NCBI GenBank assembly: GCA_018241745.1 | Contig: JAFEDG010000151.1 | Location: 1-59,981, forward strand | From: Pseudomonadota bacterium | Lineage (GTDB): Bacteria > Pseudomonadota > Gammaproteobacteria > Burkholderiales > Casimicrobiaceae | Direction: 5' to 3' | Length of the DNA stretch: 59,981 nt | Shown here: positions 1-10,199 of the stretch, one piece after another | Layout of the letters: each line of letters starts with the position of its first letter | How positions within the stretch are numbered: position 1 is the stretch's first letter | Program-made: the position numbers and the translations under genes | Notes under the pieces: generated by a model | Told to the model about the DNA's origin: nothing | Seen by the model: only the letters and a program-made list of their open reading frames with translations | The model's database searches: none

Positions 1-1
1 C

Positions 2-886
2 GTCGAGTGGAAAGGCAACCCGATCCGCACCGGCATCCAGCGCGACCCGGTGTACGGCGCGCCCGCGTTCTTCGCGGAGTGGGCGGATGGCAAGGACCTG
101 CAGGAGCTCACGGTGCGCACGCAGTTCGACACGTGCAATCGCTACGTGGACCTCGCCGCGGGCAGCAAGCCCAACTACGTGAGTCGCGACGAGCTCGCGC
201 TGTACCTCGCGCCGACCGCGCACATCCCGACCGACGGCATCGTGGGCCTCACGGCGCGCAAGGTCGTCGGCAGCACGGGGACGGATTCGATCGCGCGTGC
301 GCGCGCGATCTACGAGTGGATCGTCGAGAACGCGTATCGCGATCCGAAGGTCGCGGGCTGCGGTACCGGCGACATCGTCGGCATGCTCGAGTCGGGCAAG
401 CTGGGCGGCAAGTGCGCGGACCTGAACGCGCTGTTCGTCGGGCTCGCGCGCGCATCGGGCATTCCGGCGCGCGACGTGTACGGCGTGCGCGTCGCCGATT
501 CCGCGACGTGGAAGAGCCTGGGCAAGGCCGGCGACATCAGCAAGGCGCAGCACTGCCGCGCCGAGTTCTACGACGTGCGTTACGGATGGATCCCGGTCGA
601 CCCGGCCGACGTGCTGAAGGTCGTCATCGAGGAGAACGGGCTCACGAACCCGAGCCTGCCGCTCACCGACCCGCGCGTCGCGCTCGCGCACAAGACGCTG
701 TTCGGCTTCTGGGAAATGAACTGGGTCGGCTTCAACACCGCGGGCGACACGCGGCTCGCGCCGCCGACGCAGAAGCCGATGGGCTTCTTCATGTACCCGT
801 ATACGGAAACCGCGAAGGGCACGCTCAATCCGTACGATCCCGCGGCGTTCCGCTACACGCTGACGTCGCGCGAGATCACCGCCTGA
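2..886 (+). CDS. Transglutaminase-like domain protein, 5' partial
   Basis: The frame is open to the left edge, so the N-terminus, and any signal peptide, lies outside the window. The visible 294 residues hold the papain-like transglutaminase core: a catalytic Cys in [11 protein letters not shown] (Cys codon 413-415), a His in QHCRAEFYD and an Asp in [10 protein letters not shown], the usual Cys-His-Asp order. Bacterial members of this family mostly act as proteases or amidases rather than as crosslinkers; the substrate is unknown. It ends 250 bases before pckG on the same strand, and the gap between them shows nothing beyond a weak TACCAT element. The family call is firm, the function open. 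Confidence 0.85.
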   Translation, partial: VEWKGNPIRTGIQRDPVYGAPAFFAEWADGKDLQELTVRTQFDTCNRYVDLAAGSKPNYVSRDELALYLAPTAHIPTDGIVGLTARKVVGSTGTDSIARARAIYEWIVENAYRDPKVAGCGTGDIVGMLESGKLGGKCADLNALFVGLARASGIPARDVYGVRVADSATWKSLGKAGDISKAQHCRAEFYDVRYGWIPVDPADVLKVVIEENGLTNPSLPLTDPRVALAHKTLFGFWEMNWVGFNTAGDTRLAPPTQKPMGFFMYPYTETAKGTLNPYDPAAFRYTLTSREITA

Positions 887-1136
887 CGGCGCAGGACTTG
901 CGAGAGCCGCGCGCCGCGCGTGTGTCGCGCGGCCGCGGCGCTTGTTCCTGTCGTTCGCGCGGCCATCCGCGACGTGCGGGCGGAAATCGGTCTGGCCACC
1001 TGATCACTGCACAGCAGCGTGCATCGCGCACGCCGCGCCGGTACCATTCGCGGGTTCTTCGTGCGTCGGGCACGCGCATCGCGCGGAATCCCGGGCGGTC
1101 GCGAAGTGCCTGGGTCCATTCGCGAAAGCACCGCTC

Positions 1137-2978
1137 ATGAATCATCCCGAAACGCTGGCGACGCTCGCCGCCTCCGTGTCCGCGCCGGCCAACGCCCGGC
1201 ACGTCCGCCTGCTCGCCTGGGTACGCGAGATCGCGGCACTGACCAAGCCCGACCGTATCGCCTGGTGCGACGGCAGCGACGTGGAATACGACCGTCTGTG
1301 CGGCGAGATGGTCGCCTCCGGCATGCTGAAGAAGCTCGACGCGGTCAAGCGTCCCAACAGCTATCTCGCGTGGTCGGACCCGACCGACGTCGCGCGCGTC
1401 GAGGACCGCACGTTCATCTGCAGCGCGCGCGAGGAGGATGCCGGGCCGACCAACCACTGGATCGAGCCGTCCGCGATGCGCAAGACGCTCGACGGCCTGT
1501 TCGACGGTTGCATGCGCGGGCGCACGCTGTACGTCGTTCCCTTCTCGATGGGGCCGCTCGGAAGCCCGATCGCGCAGATCGGCGTCGAGCTGTCCGACAG
1601 CCCCTACGTCGTCGTCAACATGAAGCTGATGACGCGGATGGGCAGCGCGGTGCTCGACGTGCTGGGCAGCGACGGCACGTTCGTGCCCTGCGTCCACTCC
1701 GTCGGCGCGCCGCTTGCGCCGGGACAGCAGGACGTGCGCTGGCCGTGCAACGACACGAAGTACATCGTGCATTTCCCGGAGTCGCGCGAGATCTGGTCGT
1801 ATGGTTCCGGCTATGGCGGCAACGCGCTGCTCGGCAAGAAGTGCCTCGCGCTGCGCATCGCATCGGTGATGGGCCGCGACGAAGGCTGGCTGGCCGAGCA
1901 CATGCTGATCCTGGGCGTCACGTCACCGGACGGCGACAAGCGCTACGTGTGCGCGGCGTTCCCGAGCGCCTGCGGCAAGACCAATTTCGCGATGCTGATC
2001 CCGCCGAAGGCGTTCGCCGGATGGACGGTCACGACCGTCGGCGACGACATCGCGTGGCTGAAGCCCGCGCCCGACGGCACGCTGCACGCGATCAACCCGG
2101 AGGCCGGCTATTTCGGCGTGGCGCCGGGCACCAGCGAGGCGTCGAATCCGAATGCGATGGCCACGCTGCGCGCCAACGTGATCTTCACCAACGTCGCACT
2201 GACCGACGACGGCGACGTGTGGTGGGAAGGGATGACCGCGACGCCGCCCGCGCATCTCACCGACTGGCAGGGCCAGTCGTGGACGCCGGACTCCGGGCGC
2301 AAGGCGGCGCATCCGAACGCGCGCTTCACGGTGTCCGCGACACAGTGCCCATCGCTCGATCCCGCGTGGGACGACCCTGCGGGCGTGCCGATCTCCGCGT
2401 TCGTGTTCGGCGGACGGCGCAGCGACACGGCGCCGCTGATCGTCGAGGCGCGCACGTGGGAAGAGGGCGTTTACAAGGCAGCGACGATGGGTTCGGAGAC
2501 CACGGCGGCGATGGCTGGCGGCAAGGGCGACGTGCGTCGCGATCCGTTCGCGATGCTGCCGTTCTGCGGTTATCACGTCGGCGACTATTTCGCGCACTGG
2601 CTCGCGATGGGCCGGCGCGTCGCGAAGCCGCCGCGCATCTTCGCGGTGAACTGGTTCCGCAAGGATCGCAACGGCGCGTATGGCTGGCCGGGCTTCGGCG
2701 AGAACATGCGTGCGCTCGCGTGGATCGTCGCGCGCTGCCGCGGCGACGGGCGTGCGCACGAGACGCCGCTGGGCCTCGTCCCCGATTTCGACGACATCGA
2801 GTGGCACGGGCTCGCGCTGACGCGCGACGCGTTCGGGGACCTGATGGCCGTCGACACGGGAGAATGGGCGCGGGAGCTCGCAGCACACGATGCACTGTTC
2901 GCCAAGGTCGGCGCGCGCAACCCCGAGGCGCTCCGGCGTCAGCGGGAGACGCTGGGGCGAGCGCTCGCGGCGGCCTGA
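1137..2978 (+). CDS. pckG: Phosphoenolpyruvate carboxykinase (GTP)
   Basis: 613 residues, normal for the GTP-dependent class. It converts oxaloacetate and GTP to PEP, CO2 and GDP in the cytoplasm, the entry step of gluconeogenesis. The kinase-1 loop [13 protein letters not shown] contains the reactive Cys (about residue 279) typical of the GTP enzyme, followed by the metal-binding kinase-2 motif GDDIAW (about 302-307). I placed the start at the ATG at 1137 because MNHPETL matches the usual short N-terminus; the frame is open further upstream but that extension looks non-coding. The gene is convergent with the PfkB kinase, with 9 bases between them. Together with aceB in this window it fits growth on acetate or other C2 sources. 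Confidence 0.96.
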   Translation: MNHPETLATLAASVSAPANARHVRLLAWVREIAALTKPDRIAWCDGSDVEYDRLCGEMVASGMLKKLDAVKRPNSYLAWSDPTDVARVEDRTFICSAREEDAGPTNHWIEPSAMRKTLDGLFDGCMRGRTLYVVPFSMGPLGSPIAQIGVELSDSPYVVVNMKLMTRMGSAVLDVLGSDGTFVPCVHSVGAPLAPGQQDVRWPCNDTKYIVHFPESREIWSYGSGYGGNALLGKKCLALRIASVMGRDEGWLAEHMLILGVTSPDGDKRYVCAAFPSACGKTNFAMLIPPKAFAGWTVTTVGDDIAWLKPAPDGTLHAINPEAGYFGVAPGTSEASNPNAMATLRANVIFTNVALTDDGDVWWEGMTATPPAHLTDWQGQSWTPDSGRKAAHPNARFTVSATQCPSLDPAWDDPAGVPISAFVFGGRRSDTAPLIVEARTWEEGVYKAATMGSETTAAMAGGKGDVRRDPFAMLPFCGYHVGDYFAHWLAMGRRVAKPPRIFAVNWFRKDRNGAYGWPGFGENMRALAWIVARCRGDGRAHETPLGLVPDFDDIEWHGLALTRDAFGDLMAVDTGEWARELAAHDALFAKVGARNPEALRRQRETLGRALAAA

Positions 2979-2987
2979 CGGGCGACA

Positions 2988-3923
2988 CTAGGCGCGGGAC
3001 AGTATACGTAGGCGAGCGCTCACTTCTTTGCGCGTCGGCGCGCCGGCGCGCCCTCCTGGCCGTTCACATTTGATGGCAGCCGCCGTATTGGCGAAACGTG
3101 CCGCGTCGCCGTGGGCGGCGCCCTCGGCAAGCGCGACAGCGAACGCCCCGTGCCACACGTCGCCGGCGGCGAGCGTGTCGAGCGCGAGCACCGGTACGCC
3201 GGCCACCTCGCGCAGCGTGTTGCCGTCGAGCCAGGCATAGCCGCGTTCGCCGAGCGTGACGCCGACGGCGCCGGATGTGCAACGCGCGGCCGCCTCGAGT
3301 TGATCGCGGACACCCGCGCCGCCGAACGCGGCGCGCAGGCCCGGTTCCGAGAACGCCACGTGGGAGGCGACGGCCATCAGCGCGATGACGTCGGCCGTGG
3401 GTCCCACGTCGGCATCCAGCAGCGCGACCTTGCCCGCGGCCCGGGATTGCTGCAGCAGGCGGTGGGCACCCGCGGGCCAGCGCACGTCCACCAATGCCGC
3501 GTCGGACTGATCGACGTCGGCGAGGGGCAACCAGGCCGGATCGGAATCGAGTGCCGGATCGTTGAATGAACACATCATCCGCTCGCCGTTGGCGTCGATC
3601 AGGATCGCCGTCGAACACGAGGTGACCCCAACCAGCCGCCGCACGTGGGAAACATCGACGCCCTCGGCCGCGAGGTCGGTGGTGATTCGGTGCCCGAGGG
3701 CGTCGTCGCCCACGCGGCCCCAGAATTTGACGCGGGCGCCCAAGCGGCTCGCGGCGACGGCGGCGTTCGCGGCCATGCCTCCGCCCGATTCCCGATACTC
3801 GGTGGCCAGCACCTTGGTGGGCGAGGTCGGGATCGCGGGTACCACGTAGATACAGTCGTGGACGCACATGCCGAGGCAGATCAACTGCGGCGGATTAGCG
3901 ATGGGCACGAGGGACGGTTTCAC
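2988..3923 (-). CDS. PfkB-family carbohydrate kinase
   Basis: 311 residues of ribokinase fold. The N-terminal GGGMAANAAVAASRLGA segment is the PfkB substrate-side glycine signature. The C-terminal DTLAAGDVWHGAF holds the catalytic Asp and the anion-hole GAGD-like loop. The phosphate acceptor (sugar, nucleoside or similar) cannot be told from sequence. The chosen start is a GTG at 3923 that lies inside the parS palindrome; other in-frame starts exist a few codons downstream (GTG at residue 6, ATG at residue 19), so the true N-terminus is uncertain. The gene is transcribed away from mnmG. Confidence 0.85.
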   Translation of the reverse strand: MKPSLVPIANPPQLICLGMCVHDCIYVVPAIPTSPTKVLATEYRESGGGMAANAAVAASRLGARVKFWGRVGDDALGHRITTDLAAEGVDVSHVRRLVGVTSCSTAILIDANGERMMCSFNDPALDSDPAWLPLADVDQSDAALVDVRWPAGAHRLLQQSRAAGKVALLDADVGPTADVIALMAVASHVAFSEPGLRAAFGGAGVRDQLEAAARCTSGAVGVTLGERGYAWLDGNTLREVAGVPVLALDTLAAGDVWHGAFAVALAEGAAHGDAARFANTAAAIKCERPGGRAGAPTRKEVSARLRILSRA

Positions 3924-3931
3924 GTGAAACG
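3916..3931. promoter_or_regulatory. parS: parS centromere site (ParB-binding)
   Basis: The sequence GGTTTCACGTGAAACG contains the perfect 14-base core GTTTCACGTGAAAC of the bacterial parS consensus. It lies about 3.5 kb from parB on the same molecule, as expected for an origin-proximal ParABS system. It overlaps the GTG start codon of the PfkB kinase gene (3921-3923 on the minus strand), so ParB loading and kinase expression could interfere. I saw no second perfect copy in the window. Confidence 0.93.
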
Positions 3932-3986
3932 ACGCGAAAATGCGTCACGAGGCGGGGTGCTCCCGGCGGCAGCGCCCCGTTCGGCG

Positions 3987-3992
3987 TAAAAT
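3987..3992 (+). promoter_or_regulatory. Candidate -10 element of mnmG
   Basis: TAAAAT lies 52 bases ahead of the mnmG ATG. It is followed by an 8-bp inverted repeat (4001-4008 with 4024-4031, TATCGGGC/GCCCGATA) that would form a hairpin in the 5' leader. The same TAAAAT element precedes atpI, proS and BPH. No convincing -35 hexamer is visible. Confidence 0.4.
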
Positions 3993-4044
3993 ACCGCGTT
4001 TATCGGGCCCCGCGCAGGGCGGCGCCCGATATTCCTTGTAAATC

Positions 4045-5952
4045 ATGAACTTTCCCGATCGATTCGAAGTGATCGTCGTCGGCGGTGGCCACGCCGGGAC
4101 GGAAGCCGCATTGGCATCCGCCCGGATGGGACGGCGCACGTTGCTGCTCACCCACAGCATCGAGACGCTCGGGCAGATGTCCTGCAACCCGTCGATCGGC
4201 GGGATCGGCAAGGGGCACCTGGTCAAGGAGGTCGATGCACTGGGTGGCGCGATGGCCATCGCCACCGACGAGGCGGGCATCCAGTTCCGCACGCTGAACG
4301 CGAGCAAGGGTCCGGCGGTGCGCGCGACGCGCGCCCAAGCGGACCGGGTCCTGTACAAGGCCGCGATCCGGCGGCGCTTGGAGACACAGCCCAACCTGAC
4401 GCTGTTCCAGGCGGCGGTCGACGACCTGTTGCTGGACGGCGATCGCGTCAGCGGTGTGGTCACGCAAATCGGGCTCCGGTTCGAGGCGGACGCCGTCGTC
4501 CTGACTACAGGCACGTTCCTGTCGGGCCTCATTCATATCGGCCTGGAGAATTACGAGGCGGGCCGCGCGGGCGACCCGCCGGCCAAACGCCTGGGAGCGC
4601 GGCTACGTGAGCTGGCGTTGCCTGTGGGACGCCTGAAGACCGGCACCCCGCCGCGATTGGACGGCCGGACCATCGACTTCACGCGACTCGAGCGCCAGCC
4701 CGGGGACACGCCCGAGCCGGTGTTCTCGTTCGTCGGCAACCGCGACATGCATCCGCGGCAGGTGGATTGCTGGATCACGCATACGACGACGGCCACCCAC
4801 GACATCATCCGCGGCGGCTTGGACCGCTCGCCGCTGTTCACCGGCGTGATCCAGGGCATCGGGCCCCGTTACTGCCCGTCGATCGAGGACAAGGTCGTCC
4901 GCTTCGCCGAGCGCGACAGCCACCAGATCTTCCTCGAGCCCGAAGGGCTCACGACCGACGAGATCTATCCAAACGGCATCTCGACGTCGCTGCCCTTCGA
5001 CGTGCAATGGGCGCTCGTCCGCTCGATGCCGGGCTGCGAGCAGGCGCACATCCTCCGCCCCGGCTACTCGATCGAGTACGACTATTTCGATCCGCGGGGA
5101 CTGCGCTCGACGCTCGAAACCCGCGCGATCGCGGGCCTGTTCTTCGCGGGCCAGATCAACGGCACGACCGGGTACGAGGAGGCGGCGGCCCAGGGGCTGC
5201 TCGCAGGCGTGAACGCGGCGCTGAAGGTTCGCGGCGAGGCCGGCTGGTGTCCGCGCCGCGACGAGGCCTATCTGGGCGTCCTGGTTGACGATCTGATCAC
5301 GCGCGGCGTGACTGAGCCTTACCGGATGTTCACGTCGCGGGCGGAGTACCGGTTGCAGCTGCGCGAGGACAACGCGGACGCCCGGCTGACCGAGAAGGGG
5401 CGTGCGCTGGGTCTCGTGGACGACGCCCGCTGGGACGCCTTCAATCGCAAGCGCGACGCGGTGGCGACGGAGCTCCAGCGCCTGGGTTCCACGTGGATCA
5501 AACCGCAAGAGCCGCCAGATCAAGCGGTCCAGCGCCTCCTCGGACAGCCTATTGAGCGAGAGTATGCGCTTACTGACCTCCTCAGGCGCCCGGAGGTTGA
5601 TTACGTCGGCCTGATGACGTTGCCCGGTGCGCAACCGCCGGCACCGCTGGCACCGGAGGCCGCGCAACAGGTCGAAGTGGTCGTCAAGTACGCGGGCTAC
5701 ATCGAGCGCCAGCGCGACGAAGTGGCGCGCCAAGCCGGCCAGCACGAGGCACCGCTGCCGGCGGATCTCGACTACCGGAGCGTCCGCGGACTGTCGATCG
5801 AGGTCCAGCAGCGGTTGAACCAGCATCGACCGGAAACGATCGGCCAGGCTGCACGGATCCAGGGCGTGACGCCGGCCGCGATCGCGCTGCTGCTCGTTCA
5901 CCTGAAGCGCGGCTTCGGCGCGCCGCGCGCGATCGCGGCCGGCGGGGAATGA
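4045..5952 (+). CDS. mnmG: tRNA uridine-5-carboxymethylaminomethyl modification enzyme MnmG
   Basis: 635 residues, full length. With MnmE it installs the carboxymethylaminomethyl group on U34 of tRNAs, using FAD and methylene-tetrahydrofolate. The N-terminal dinucleotide-binding motif [19 protein letters not shown] (about 10-28) and the family blocks [14 protein letters not shown] and [17 protein letters not shown] are intact. The helical C-terminal domain is present. The stop overlaps the rsmG start (ATGA), so the two are probably translationally coupled. The mnmG-rsmG-parA-parB order is typical of the replication-origin region. Confidence 0.98.
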   Translation: MNFPDRFEVIVVGGGHAGTEAALASARMGRRTLLLTHSIETLGQMSCNPSIGGIGKGHLVKEVDALGGAMAIATDEAGIQFRTLNASKGPAVRATRAQADRVLYKAAIRRRLETQPNLTLFQAAVDDLLLDGDRVSGVVTQIGLRFEADAVVLTTGTFLSGLIHIGLENYEAGRAGDPPAKRLGARLRELALPVGRLKTGTPPRLDGRTIDFTRLERQPGDTPEPVFSFVGNRDMHPRQVDCWITHTTTATHDIIRGGLDRSPLFTGVIQGIGPRYCPSIEDKVVRFAERDSHQIFLEPEGLTTDEIYPNGISTSLPFDVQWALVRSMPGCEQAHILRPGYSIEYDYFDPRGLRSTLETRAIAGLFFAGQINGTTGYEEAAAQGLLAGVNAALKVRGEAGWCPRRDEAYLGVLVDDLITRGVTEPYRMFTSRAEYRLQLREDNADARLTEKGRALGLVDDARWDAFNRKRDAVATELQRLGSTWIKPQEPPDQAVQRLLGQPIEREYALTDLLRRPEVDYVGLMTLPGAQPPAPLAPEAAQQVEVVVKYAGYIERQRDEVARQAGQHEAPLPADLDYRSVRGLSIEVQQRLNQHRPETIGQAARIQGVTPAAIALLLVHLKRGFGAPRAIAAGGE

Positions 5953-6599
5953 GTGGCGTGGGCGTGGCGGTCGACGTCGTGCGCGACGGCGCGGCGGAAC
6001 TCGGCGTCACGTTGACGGACCGTCAGTTCGCGACGCTCGACGCCTACCTCGCCCTGCTCGCGAAATGGAACCGCGTCTACAACCTTACGGCCATCCGCGA
6101 CATCGGCGAAATGCGCGTGCAGCACGCGCTCGACGCGCTCGCCGTGTTGCCGCACCTGCCTGACCGCCCCGGCCAGCGTGTGCTCGACGTCGGCGCAGGA
6201 GGCGGCATCCCCGGCCTCGTGTTCGCGATCGCCCGGCCGCATTGGCACCTGACGTTGATCGACGTCGTGCAGAAGAAGACGGCGTTCCTTACCCAGGCTG
6301 CGATCGAGCTCGGCCTCGCCAACGTCGACGTCGCCCTCGGCCGAGTGGAGGAGTGGCGCGCGCCTCTGCCGTACGCGATCATCGTGAGCCGCGCCTACGC
6401 GGAACTGCGCACGTTCGTCGCCGGCAGCGCACACCTGCTGGCGCCCGGCGGCGCGTGGTACGCGATGAAGGGCATTGCGCCGGACGCGGAAATCGCCGCG
6501 CTGCCGACGACGGTACGCGTCGTCGCCAACACGCCGCTCACGGTGCCGGGTCTTGGGGCCGCGCGCCATCTCGTCGAAATCGTCCCGCTTACGCCATGA
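5949..6599 (+). CDS. rsmG: 16S rRNA (guanine527-N7)-methyltransferase
   Basis: 216 residues. It methylates G527 of 16S rRNA from S-adenosylmethionine; loss in other bacteria gives low-level streptomycin resistance. The SAM-binding motif [20 protein letters not shown] (about 78-97) and the preceding [11 protein letters not shown] block are clear. It overlaps mnmG by 4 bases at its start and parA by 4 bases at its end, so mnmG, rsmG and parA form one coupled unit. Confidence 0.97.
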   Translation: MSGVGVAVDVVRDGAAELGVTLTDRQFATLDAYLALLAKWNRVYNLTAIRDIGEMRVQHALDALAVLPHLPDRPGQRVLDVGAGGGIPGLVFAIARPHWHLTLIDVVQKKTAFLTQAAIELGLANVDVALGRVEEWRAPLPYAIIVSRAYAELRTFVAGSAHLLAPGGAWYAMKGIAPDAEIAALPTTVRVVANTPLTVPGLGAARHLVEIVPLTP

Positions 6600-7420
6600 C
6601 CGCTCCCCGCATCATCGCCATCGCCAACCAGAAGGGCGGCGTTGGCAAGACGACCACCGCCGTCAATCTCGCGGCGAGCCTCGTCGCGATGAAGCGGCGC
6701 GTGCTGCTGATCGACCTCGACCCGCAAGGCAATGCGACGACTGGCGCGGGACTCGACAAGCGCGCGCTCGACGCGACCGTGTACCAGGTGCTGCTCGGCG
6801 AGAAGAAGATCGCCGACGTGCGCCAGGTGTCGCCGAGCGGCGGTTTCGACATCGTGCCGGCCAACCGCGAGCTCGCGGGTGCCGAGGTCGAGCTCGTCGA
6901 ATTGCCGGAGCGCGAGATGCGGCTGAAGGACGCGATCACGGAAGCGCTGTCGCAGATGCGCGACGCGATCTCCGAGATCGCGCCCGAGTACGACTTCATC
7001 CTGCTCGATTGCCCGCCGTCGTTGTCGCTGCTGACGCTGAACGGCCTCTGCGCGGCGGACAGCGTGCTGATCCCGATGCAGATGGAGTACTACGCGCTCG
7101 AAGGCCTGTCGGACCTCGTGCAGACGATCCGCAAGGTGCGTGCGCACCTCAATCCGCGCCTCGAGATCGAGGGGCTGCTGCGCACGATGGTGGACCCGCG
7201 CAACACGCTCGGCCAGAACGTGGCCGCTGAGCTGGAGAAGCACTTCGGCGACAAGGTCTACCGCACGGTCGTGCCGCGCAACGTGCGCCTGGCGGAAGCG
7301 CCGTCGCACGGCGTGCCGGTCATCAAGCTCGAGCCGCAGTCCAAGGGCGCACTCGCCTACCTCGCGCTGGCCGGCGAGATGCTGCGCCGCATGGACAGTG
7401 CGGCCGCCGCGGGCGCGTGA
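6596..7420 (+). CDS. parA: Chromosome-partitioning ATPase ParA/Soj
   Basis: 274 residues. It is a deviant Walker-type ATPase that binds DNA non-specifically and, with ParB at parS, moves the replicated origins apart. The signature KGGVGKTTTAVNLA (about 12-25) has the extra Lys of the ParA/MinD class; DLDPQGNAT and FILLDCPPSL are the following motifs. The ATG overlaps the rsmG stop (ATGA). It is the short chromosomal type without an N-terminal HTH. parB follows after 34 bases. Confidence 0.97.
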   Translation: MTAPRIIAIANQKGGVGKTTTAVNLAASLVAMKRRVLLIDLDPQGNATTGAGLDKRALDATVYQVLLGEKKIADVRQVSPSGGFDIVPANRELAGAEVELVELPEREMRLKDAITEALSQMRDAISEIAPEYDFILLDCPPSLSLLTLNGLCAADSVLIPMQMEYYALEGLSDLVQTIRKVRAHLNPRLEIEGLLRTMVDPRNTLGQNVAAELEKHFGDKVYRTVVPRNVRLAEAPSHGVPVIKLEPQSKGALAYLALAGEMLRRMDSAAAAGA

Positions 7421-7454
7421 CGGCGCCGCGTCCACACCTCCGGGGACATACAAC

Positions 7455-8318
7455 GTGATCAGACCCAAGGGACTCGGCCGCGGCCTCGACGCGCTGCTCG
7501 CCGGCACCGACGACCGCACCGCGCCGGCCTCGCAACAGGCGTTGCAGATGCTCGCGATCGACAAGCTGCAGCCGGGCAAGTACCAGCCGCGCACGCGGAT
7601 GGACGACGCGTCGCTCGCGGAACTCGCGGACTCGATCCGCGCACAAGGCGTGATGCAGCCGATCCTCGTGCGTGCCGTCGACGGCGGACGCTACGAGATC
7701 ATCGCGGGCGAGCGCCGCTGGCGCGCCGCGCAGCGCGCCGCGCTGCGCGAAGTCCCGGTGCTGATCAAGACGGTGCCGGACCAGGCGGCGCTGGCGCTCG
7801 CGCTGATCGAGAACATCCAGCGCGAGGACCTCAATCCGCTCGAGGAAGCGCATGGGCTCGCGCGGCTGATCGACGAATTCAAGCTGACGCACGAGGCGGC
7901 GGCGGCGGCCGTCGGCCGCTCGCGCAGCGCGGTCACCAACCTGCTGCGGCTCACGCAGCTCGCGCAGCCGGTTCAAGACTACCTGATGGCGGGCGAGCTC
8001 GACATGGGCCATGCGCGCGCGCTGCTCGGATTGCCGACGGCACAGCAGGCCGCGGCGGCGGCGCGCGTCGTCAACGGCAAGCTGACGGTGCGCGACACCG
8101 AGCGGCTGGTGCACGCGATGCAGATGCCGCCGGGCAGCGCCAAGCTCGCGCCCAAGCGCACGGTGGATACCGACACGCGCCGGCTCGAGACGGAGCTCGC
8201 CGAAGCGCTGGGCGCCAACGTGCAGATCGCACCGGCGCAGCGCGGCGCCGGCAAGCTCGTGATCCGCTATTCGTCGCTCGAGGAGCTGGACGGCATCGTC
8301 GCCAGGATCCGCGGTTGA
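7455..8318 (+). CDS. parB: Chromosome-partitioning protein ParB/Spo0J
   Basis: 287 residues, with a GTG start preceded by a GGGGA ribosome-binding site; the opening IRPKGLGRGLDALLAG is the classic chromosomal ParB N-terminus. ParB is a CTP-dependent DNA clamp that loads at parS and spreads. The CTPase/arginine-patch block EIIAGERRWRAAQRA (about 82-96) and ENIQREDLNPLEEA are present, followed by an HTH (AAAAVGRSRSAVTNLLRL) and a C-terminal dimerisation region. Its likely binding site is the parS at 3916-3931. Confidence 0.97.
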   Translation: MIRPKGLGRGLDALLAGTDDRTAPASQQALQMLAIDKLQPGKYQPRTRMDDASLAELADSIRAQGVMQPILVRAVDGGRYEIIAGERRWRAAQRAALREVPVLIKTVPDQAALALALIENIQREDLNPLEEAHGLARLIDEFKLTHEAAAAAVGRSRSAVTNLLRLTQLAQPVQDYLMAGELDMGHARALLGLPTAQQAAAAARVVNGKLTVRDTERLVHAMQMPPGSAKLAPKRTVDTDTRRLETELAEALGANVQIAPAQRGAGKLVIRYSSLEELDGIVARIRG

Positions 8319-8334
8319 TCGGGGTGAGGCGCGC

Positions 8335-8369
8335 GCCGGTTACAGGGCGCCTGGCTCCATGTAACCGGC
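8335..8369. terminator. Hairpin between convergent parB and peroxiredoxin genes
   Basis: A perfect 9-bp inverted repeat, GCCGGTTAC (8335-8343) and GTAACCGGC (8361-8369), with a 17-base loop fills most of the gap between two convergent genes. It lacks a clear U-tract on either strand, so it may be a weak bidirectional terminator or an mRNA 3' end stabiliser. Confidence 0.45.
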
Positions 8370-8381
8370 CGCATTCAACGC

Positions 8382-8885
8382 CTAGCCCAGCTGCGTGAGC
8401 ATCGTCTCCGCGTTCGACACTTCGAACTTGCCCGGCGCCTCGATGTTGAGCGTCTTCACGACGCCGTCGTCGACGAGCATCGAGAAGCGCTGGCAGCGCA
8501 TGCCCATGCCGCGCGCGGTGAGGTCGAGCTCGAGGCCCAGCTTCTTCGTATAGTCCGCGCTGCCGTCGCCCAGCATGTGCACCTTGCCGTCGGTGTGCAG
8601 CTCGCGGCCCCATGCACCCATGACGAATGCGTCGTTGACCGACATGCACGCGATCGCGTCGACGCCCTTCGCCTTGAGCTCGTCGAAATGCGCGAGGTAG
8701 CCTGGCACGTGCTTGGCCGAGCACGTCGGCGTGAACGCTCCGGGCAGGCCGAACAGCACGACTTTCCTGCCGGCCGTGAAATCCTCGACCTTCACCGGAT
8801 TGGGCCCGATCGCGCAGCCGTTCTGCTCGGTCTCGAAGAATTCCTGCAACGTGCCCGCGGGCAGCTTGTCGCCAACCTTGATCAT
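8382..8885 (-). CDS. Peroxiredoxin, Prx5 type
   Basis: 167 residues. It reduces hydrogen peroxide and alkyl hydroperoxides through a peroxidatic Cys in PGAFTPTCSAKHVPG (about residues 49-63), the PxxxTxxC motif of the Prx5 group. Other family blocks are KVVLFGLPGAF and the Arg-containing GMGMRCQRFSML. This is the stand-alone form without a fused glutaredoxin domain, so reduction probably comes from glutathione or a separate glutaredoxin. An ATG start and a normal family length (about 160) make the call simple. Confidence 0.94.
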   Translation of the reverse strand: MIKVGDKLPAGTLQEFFETEQNGCAIGPNPVKVEDFTAGRKVVLFGLPGAFTPTCSAKHVPGYLAHFDELKAKGVDAIACMSVNDAFVMGAWGRELHTDGKVHMLGDGSADYTKKLGLELDLTARGMGMRCQRFSMLVDDGVVKTLNIEAPGKFEVSNAETMLTQLG

Positions 8886-9034
8886 CGTGGTCTCCGCATG
8901 TGAGGCAACCGCCGCGCGCGGGGCTGCCGGATCGCGGAGTTTAGCGCGCGGCCGCGGGCGGCCTGTGTAAGCGGCAGCGCGCTGCGCGCGCCGAGGGGAG
9001 TAGCGTTGCCGTCCCGACCCGCCGAGGACCTCCG

Positions 9035-10180
9035 ATGCCCCGCCTGCGCAATCCCTCCGCCGCGCGTGCGCCCGCCAAGCCGGTGACGTTGCTGATCGCC
9101 ACGCGCAAGGGACTGTGGACGTTGCGCAGCGACGCGGCGCGGCGCAGCTTCAAGCTCGCGGGGCCCCAGTTTCTCGGGCACATCCTCAACCACGCAGTCG
9201 TCGACCCGCGCGATCCCAAGACGTGGCTCGTCGCCGCGCGCACGGGGCACCTCGGCCCGACGGTGTTCCGCTCGACGGACCGCGGTCGCACGTGGAAGGA
9301 GGCGACCAAGCCGCCCGCGTTCGCGGATGCGAGCGGCCGCACGGTGAAGCACACGTTCTGGCTTGCGCCCGCGCATGCGAGCGAGCCGGGGGCGTGGTAC
9401 GCCGGCACGTCGCCGCAAGGGCTGTTCCGCTCGGAGGACGGCGGCGCGACGTGGAATCCGGTGCAGGGCTTCAACGAGCATCCGCGGCGCAAGGAATGGT
9501 GCGGCGGCGACCAGGACGGCACGCCGGACGGCCCGACGGTCCACTCGATCCTCGTCGATCCGCGCGACGCGCGCCACCTGTACATCAGCATGTCCGGCGG
9601 CGGCACGTTCGAGTCGACGGACGCGGGCGGCGACTGGAGGCCGCTCAACGCCGGCGTGCGCCTCGACTTCGGGCCGGATCCCTATCCCGAGTTCGGGCAG
9701 GACCCGCATTGCGTGCGCTTCGCCGCCGGCAATCCGGACCGGTTGTACCAGCAGAACCATTGCGGGCTGTTCCGGCTCGATCGTGCGAAGGGACGCTGGG
9801 ACGACATGGGAACCGGCATGCCCAAGGCGGTGGGGCACGTCGGCTTTCCCATGGTCGTGCATCCGCGCGACCCGGACACGCTGTGGATCTTCCCGATGGA
9901 CGGCACGGACGTCTGGCCGCGCACCGCGCCGGGTGGCAAGCCGGCGGTGTTCCGGTCGCAGGATGGCGGCAAGACGTGGCGCCGCCAGGCCGAAGGCATG
10001 CCCAAGTCGCAGGCGTGGTGGACGGTCAAGCGCCAGGCGATGACGGCCGATGCGCGCGACCCCGCGGGCCTCTACCTCGGCACGACGTCGGGCGAGATCT
10101 GGGGCAGCCGCGACGAAGGCCGTACGTGGCGCTGCCTCGCGCGGCACCTGCCGCACATCTATTCCGTCGAAGTCGCGTGA
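9035..10180 (+). CDS. BNR/Asp-box beta-propeller protein (sialidase/sortilin-like fold)
   Basis: 381 residues with five Asp-box repeats of the SxDxGxTW type: STDRGRTW, SEDGGATW, STDAGGDW, SQDGGKTW and SRDEGRTW, evenly spaced as blades of a propeller. There is no signal peptide, so it is probably cytoplasmic. Similar genes are often annotated as exo-alpha-sialidase, but I cannot identify a complete sialidase active site, and a scaffold or binding role is as likely. A GAGG site lies 8 bases before the ATG. The MoaD/ThiS-like gene follows after 19 bases and the two are probably one operon. Confidence 0.8.
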   Translation: MPRLRNPSAARAPAKPVTLLIATRKGLWTLRSDAARRSFKLAGPQFLGHILNHAVVDPRDPKTWLVAARTGHLGPTVFRSTDRGRTWKEATKPPAFADASGRTVKHTFWLAPAHASEPGAWYAGTSPQGLFRSEDGGATWNPVQGFNEHPRRKEWCGGDQDGTPDGPTVHSILVDPRDARHLYISMSGGGTFESTDAGGDWRPLNAGVRLDFGPDPYPEFGQDPHCVRFAAGNPDRLYQQNHCGLFRLDRAKGRWDDMGTGMPKAVGHVGFPMVVHPRDPDTLWIFPMDGTDVWPRTAPGGKPAVFRSQDGGKTWRRQAEGMPKSQAWWTVKRQAMTADARDPAGLYLGTTSGEIWGSRDEGRTWRCLARHLPHIYSVEVA

Positions 10181-10199
10181 TGCCGGCGCGGGTCCCCCG

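Noticed and set aside
5486..5499. GTTCCACGTGGATC in mnmG as a second parS
   Set aside because: Three of 14 core positions differ from the consensus and it lies within a conserved coding region.
7455..8318. Replication origin or dnaA near the par genes
   Set aside because: No dnaA gene and no cluster of DnaA boxes was seen; oriC is probably close but outside the window.
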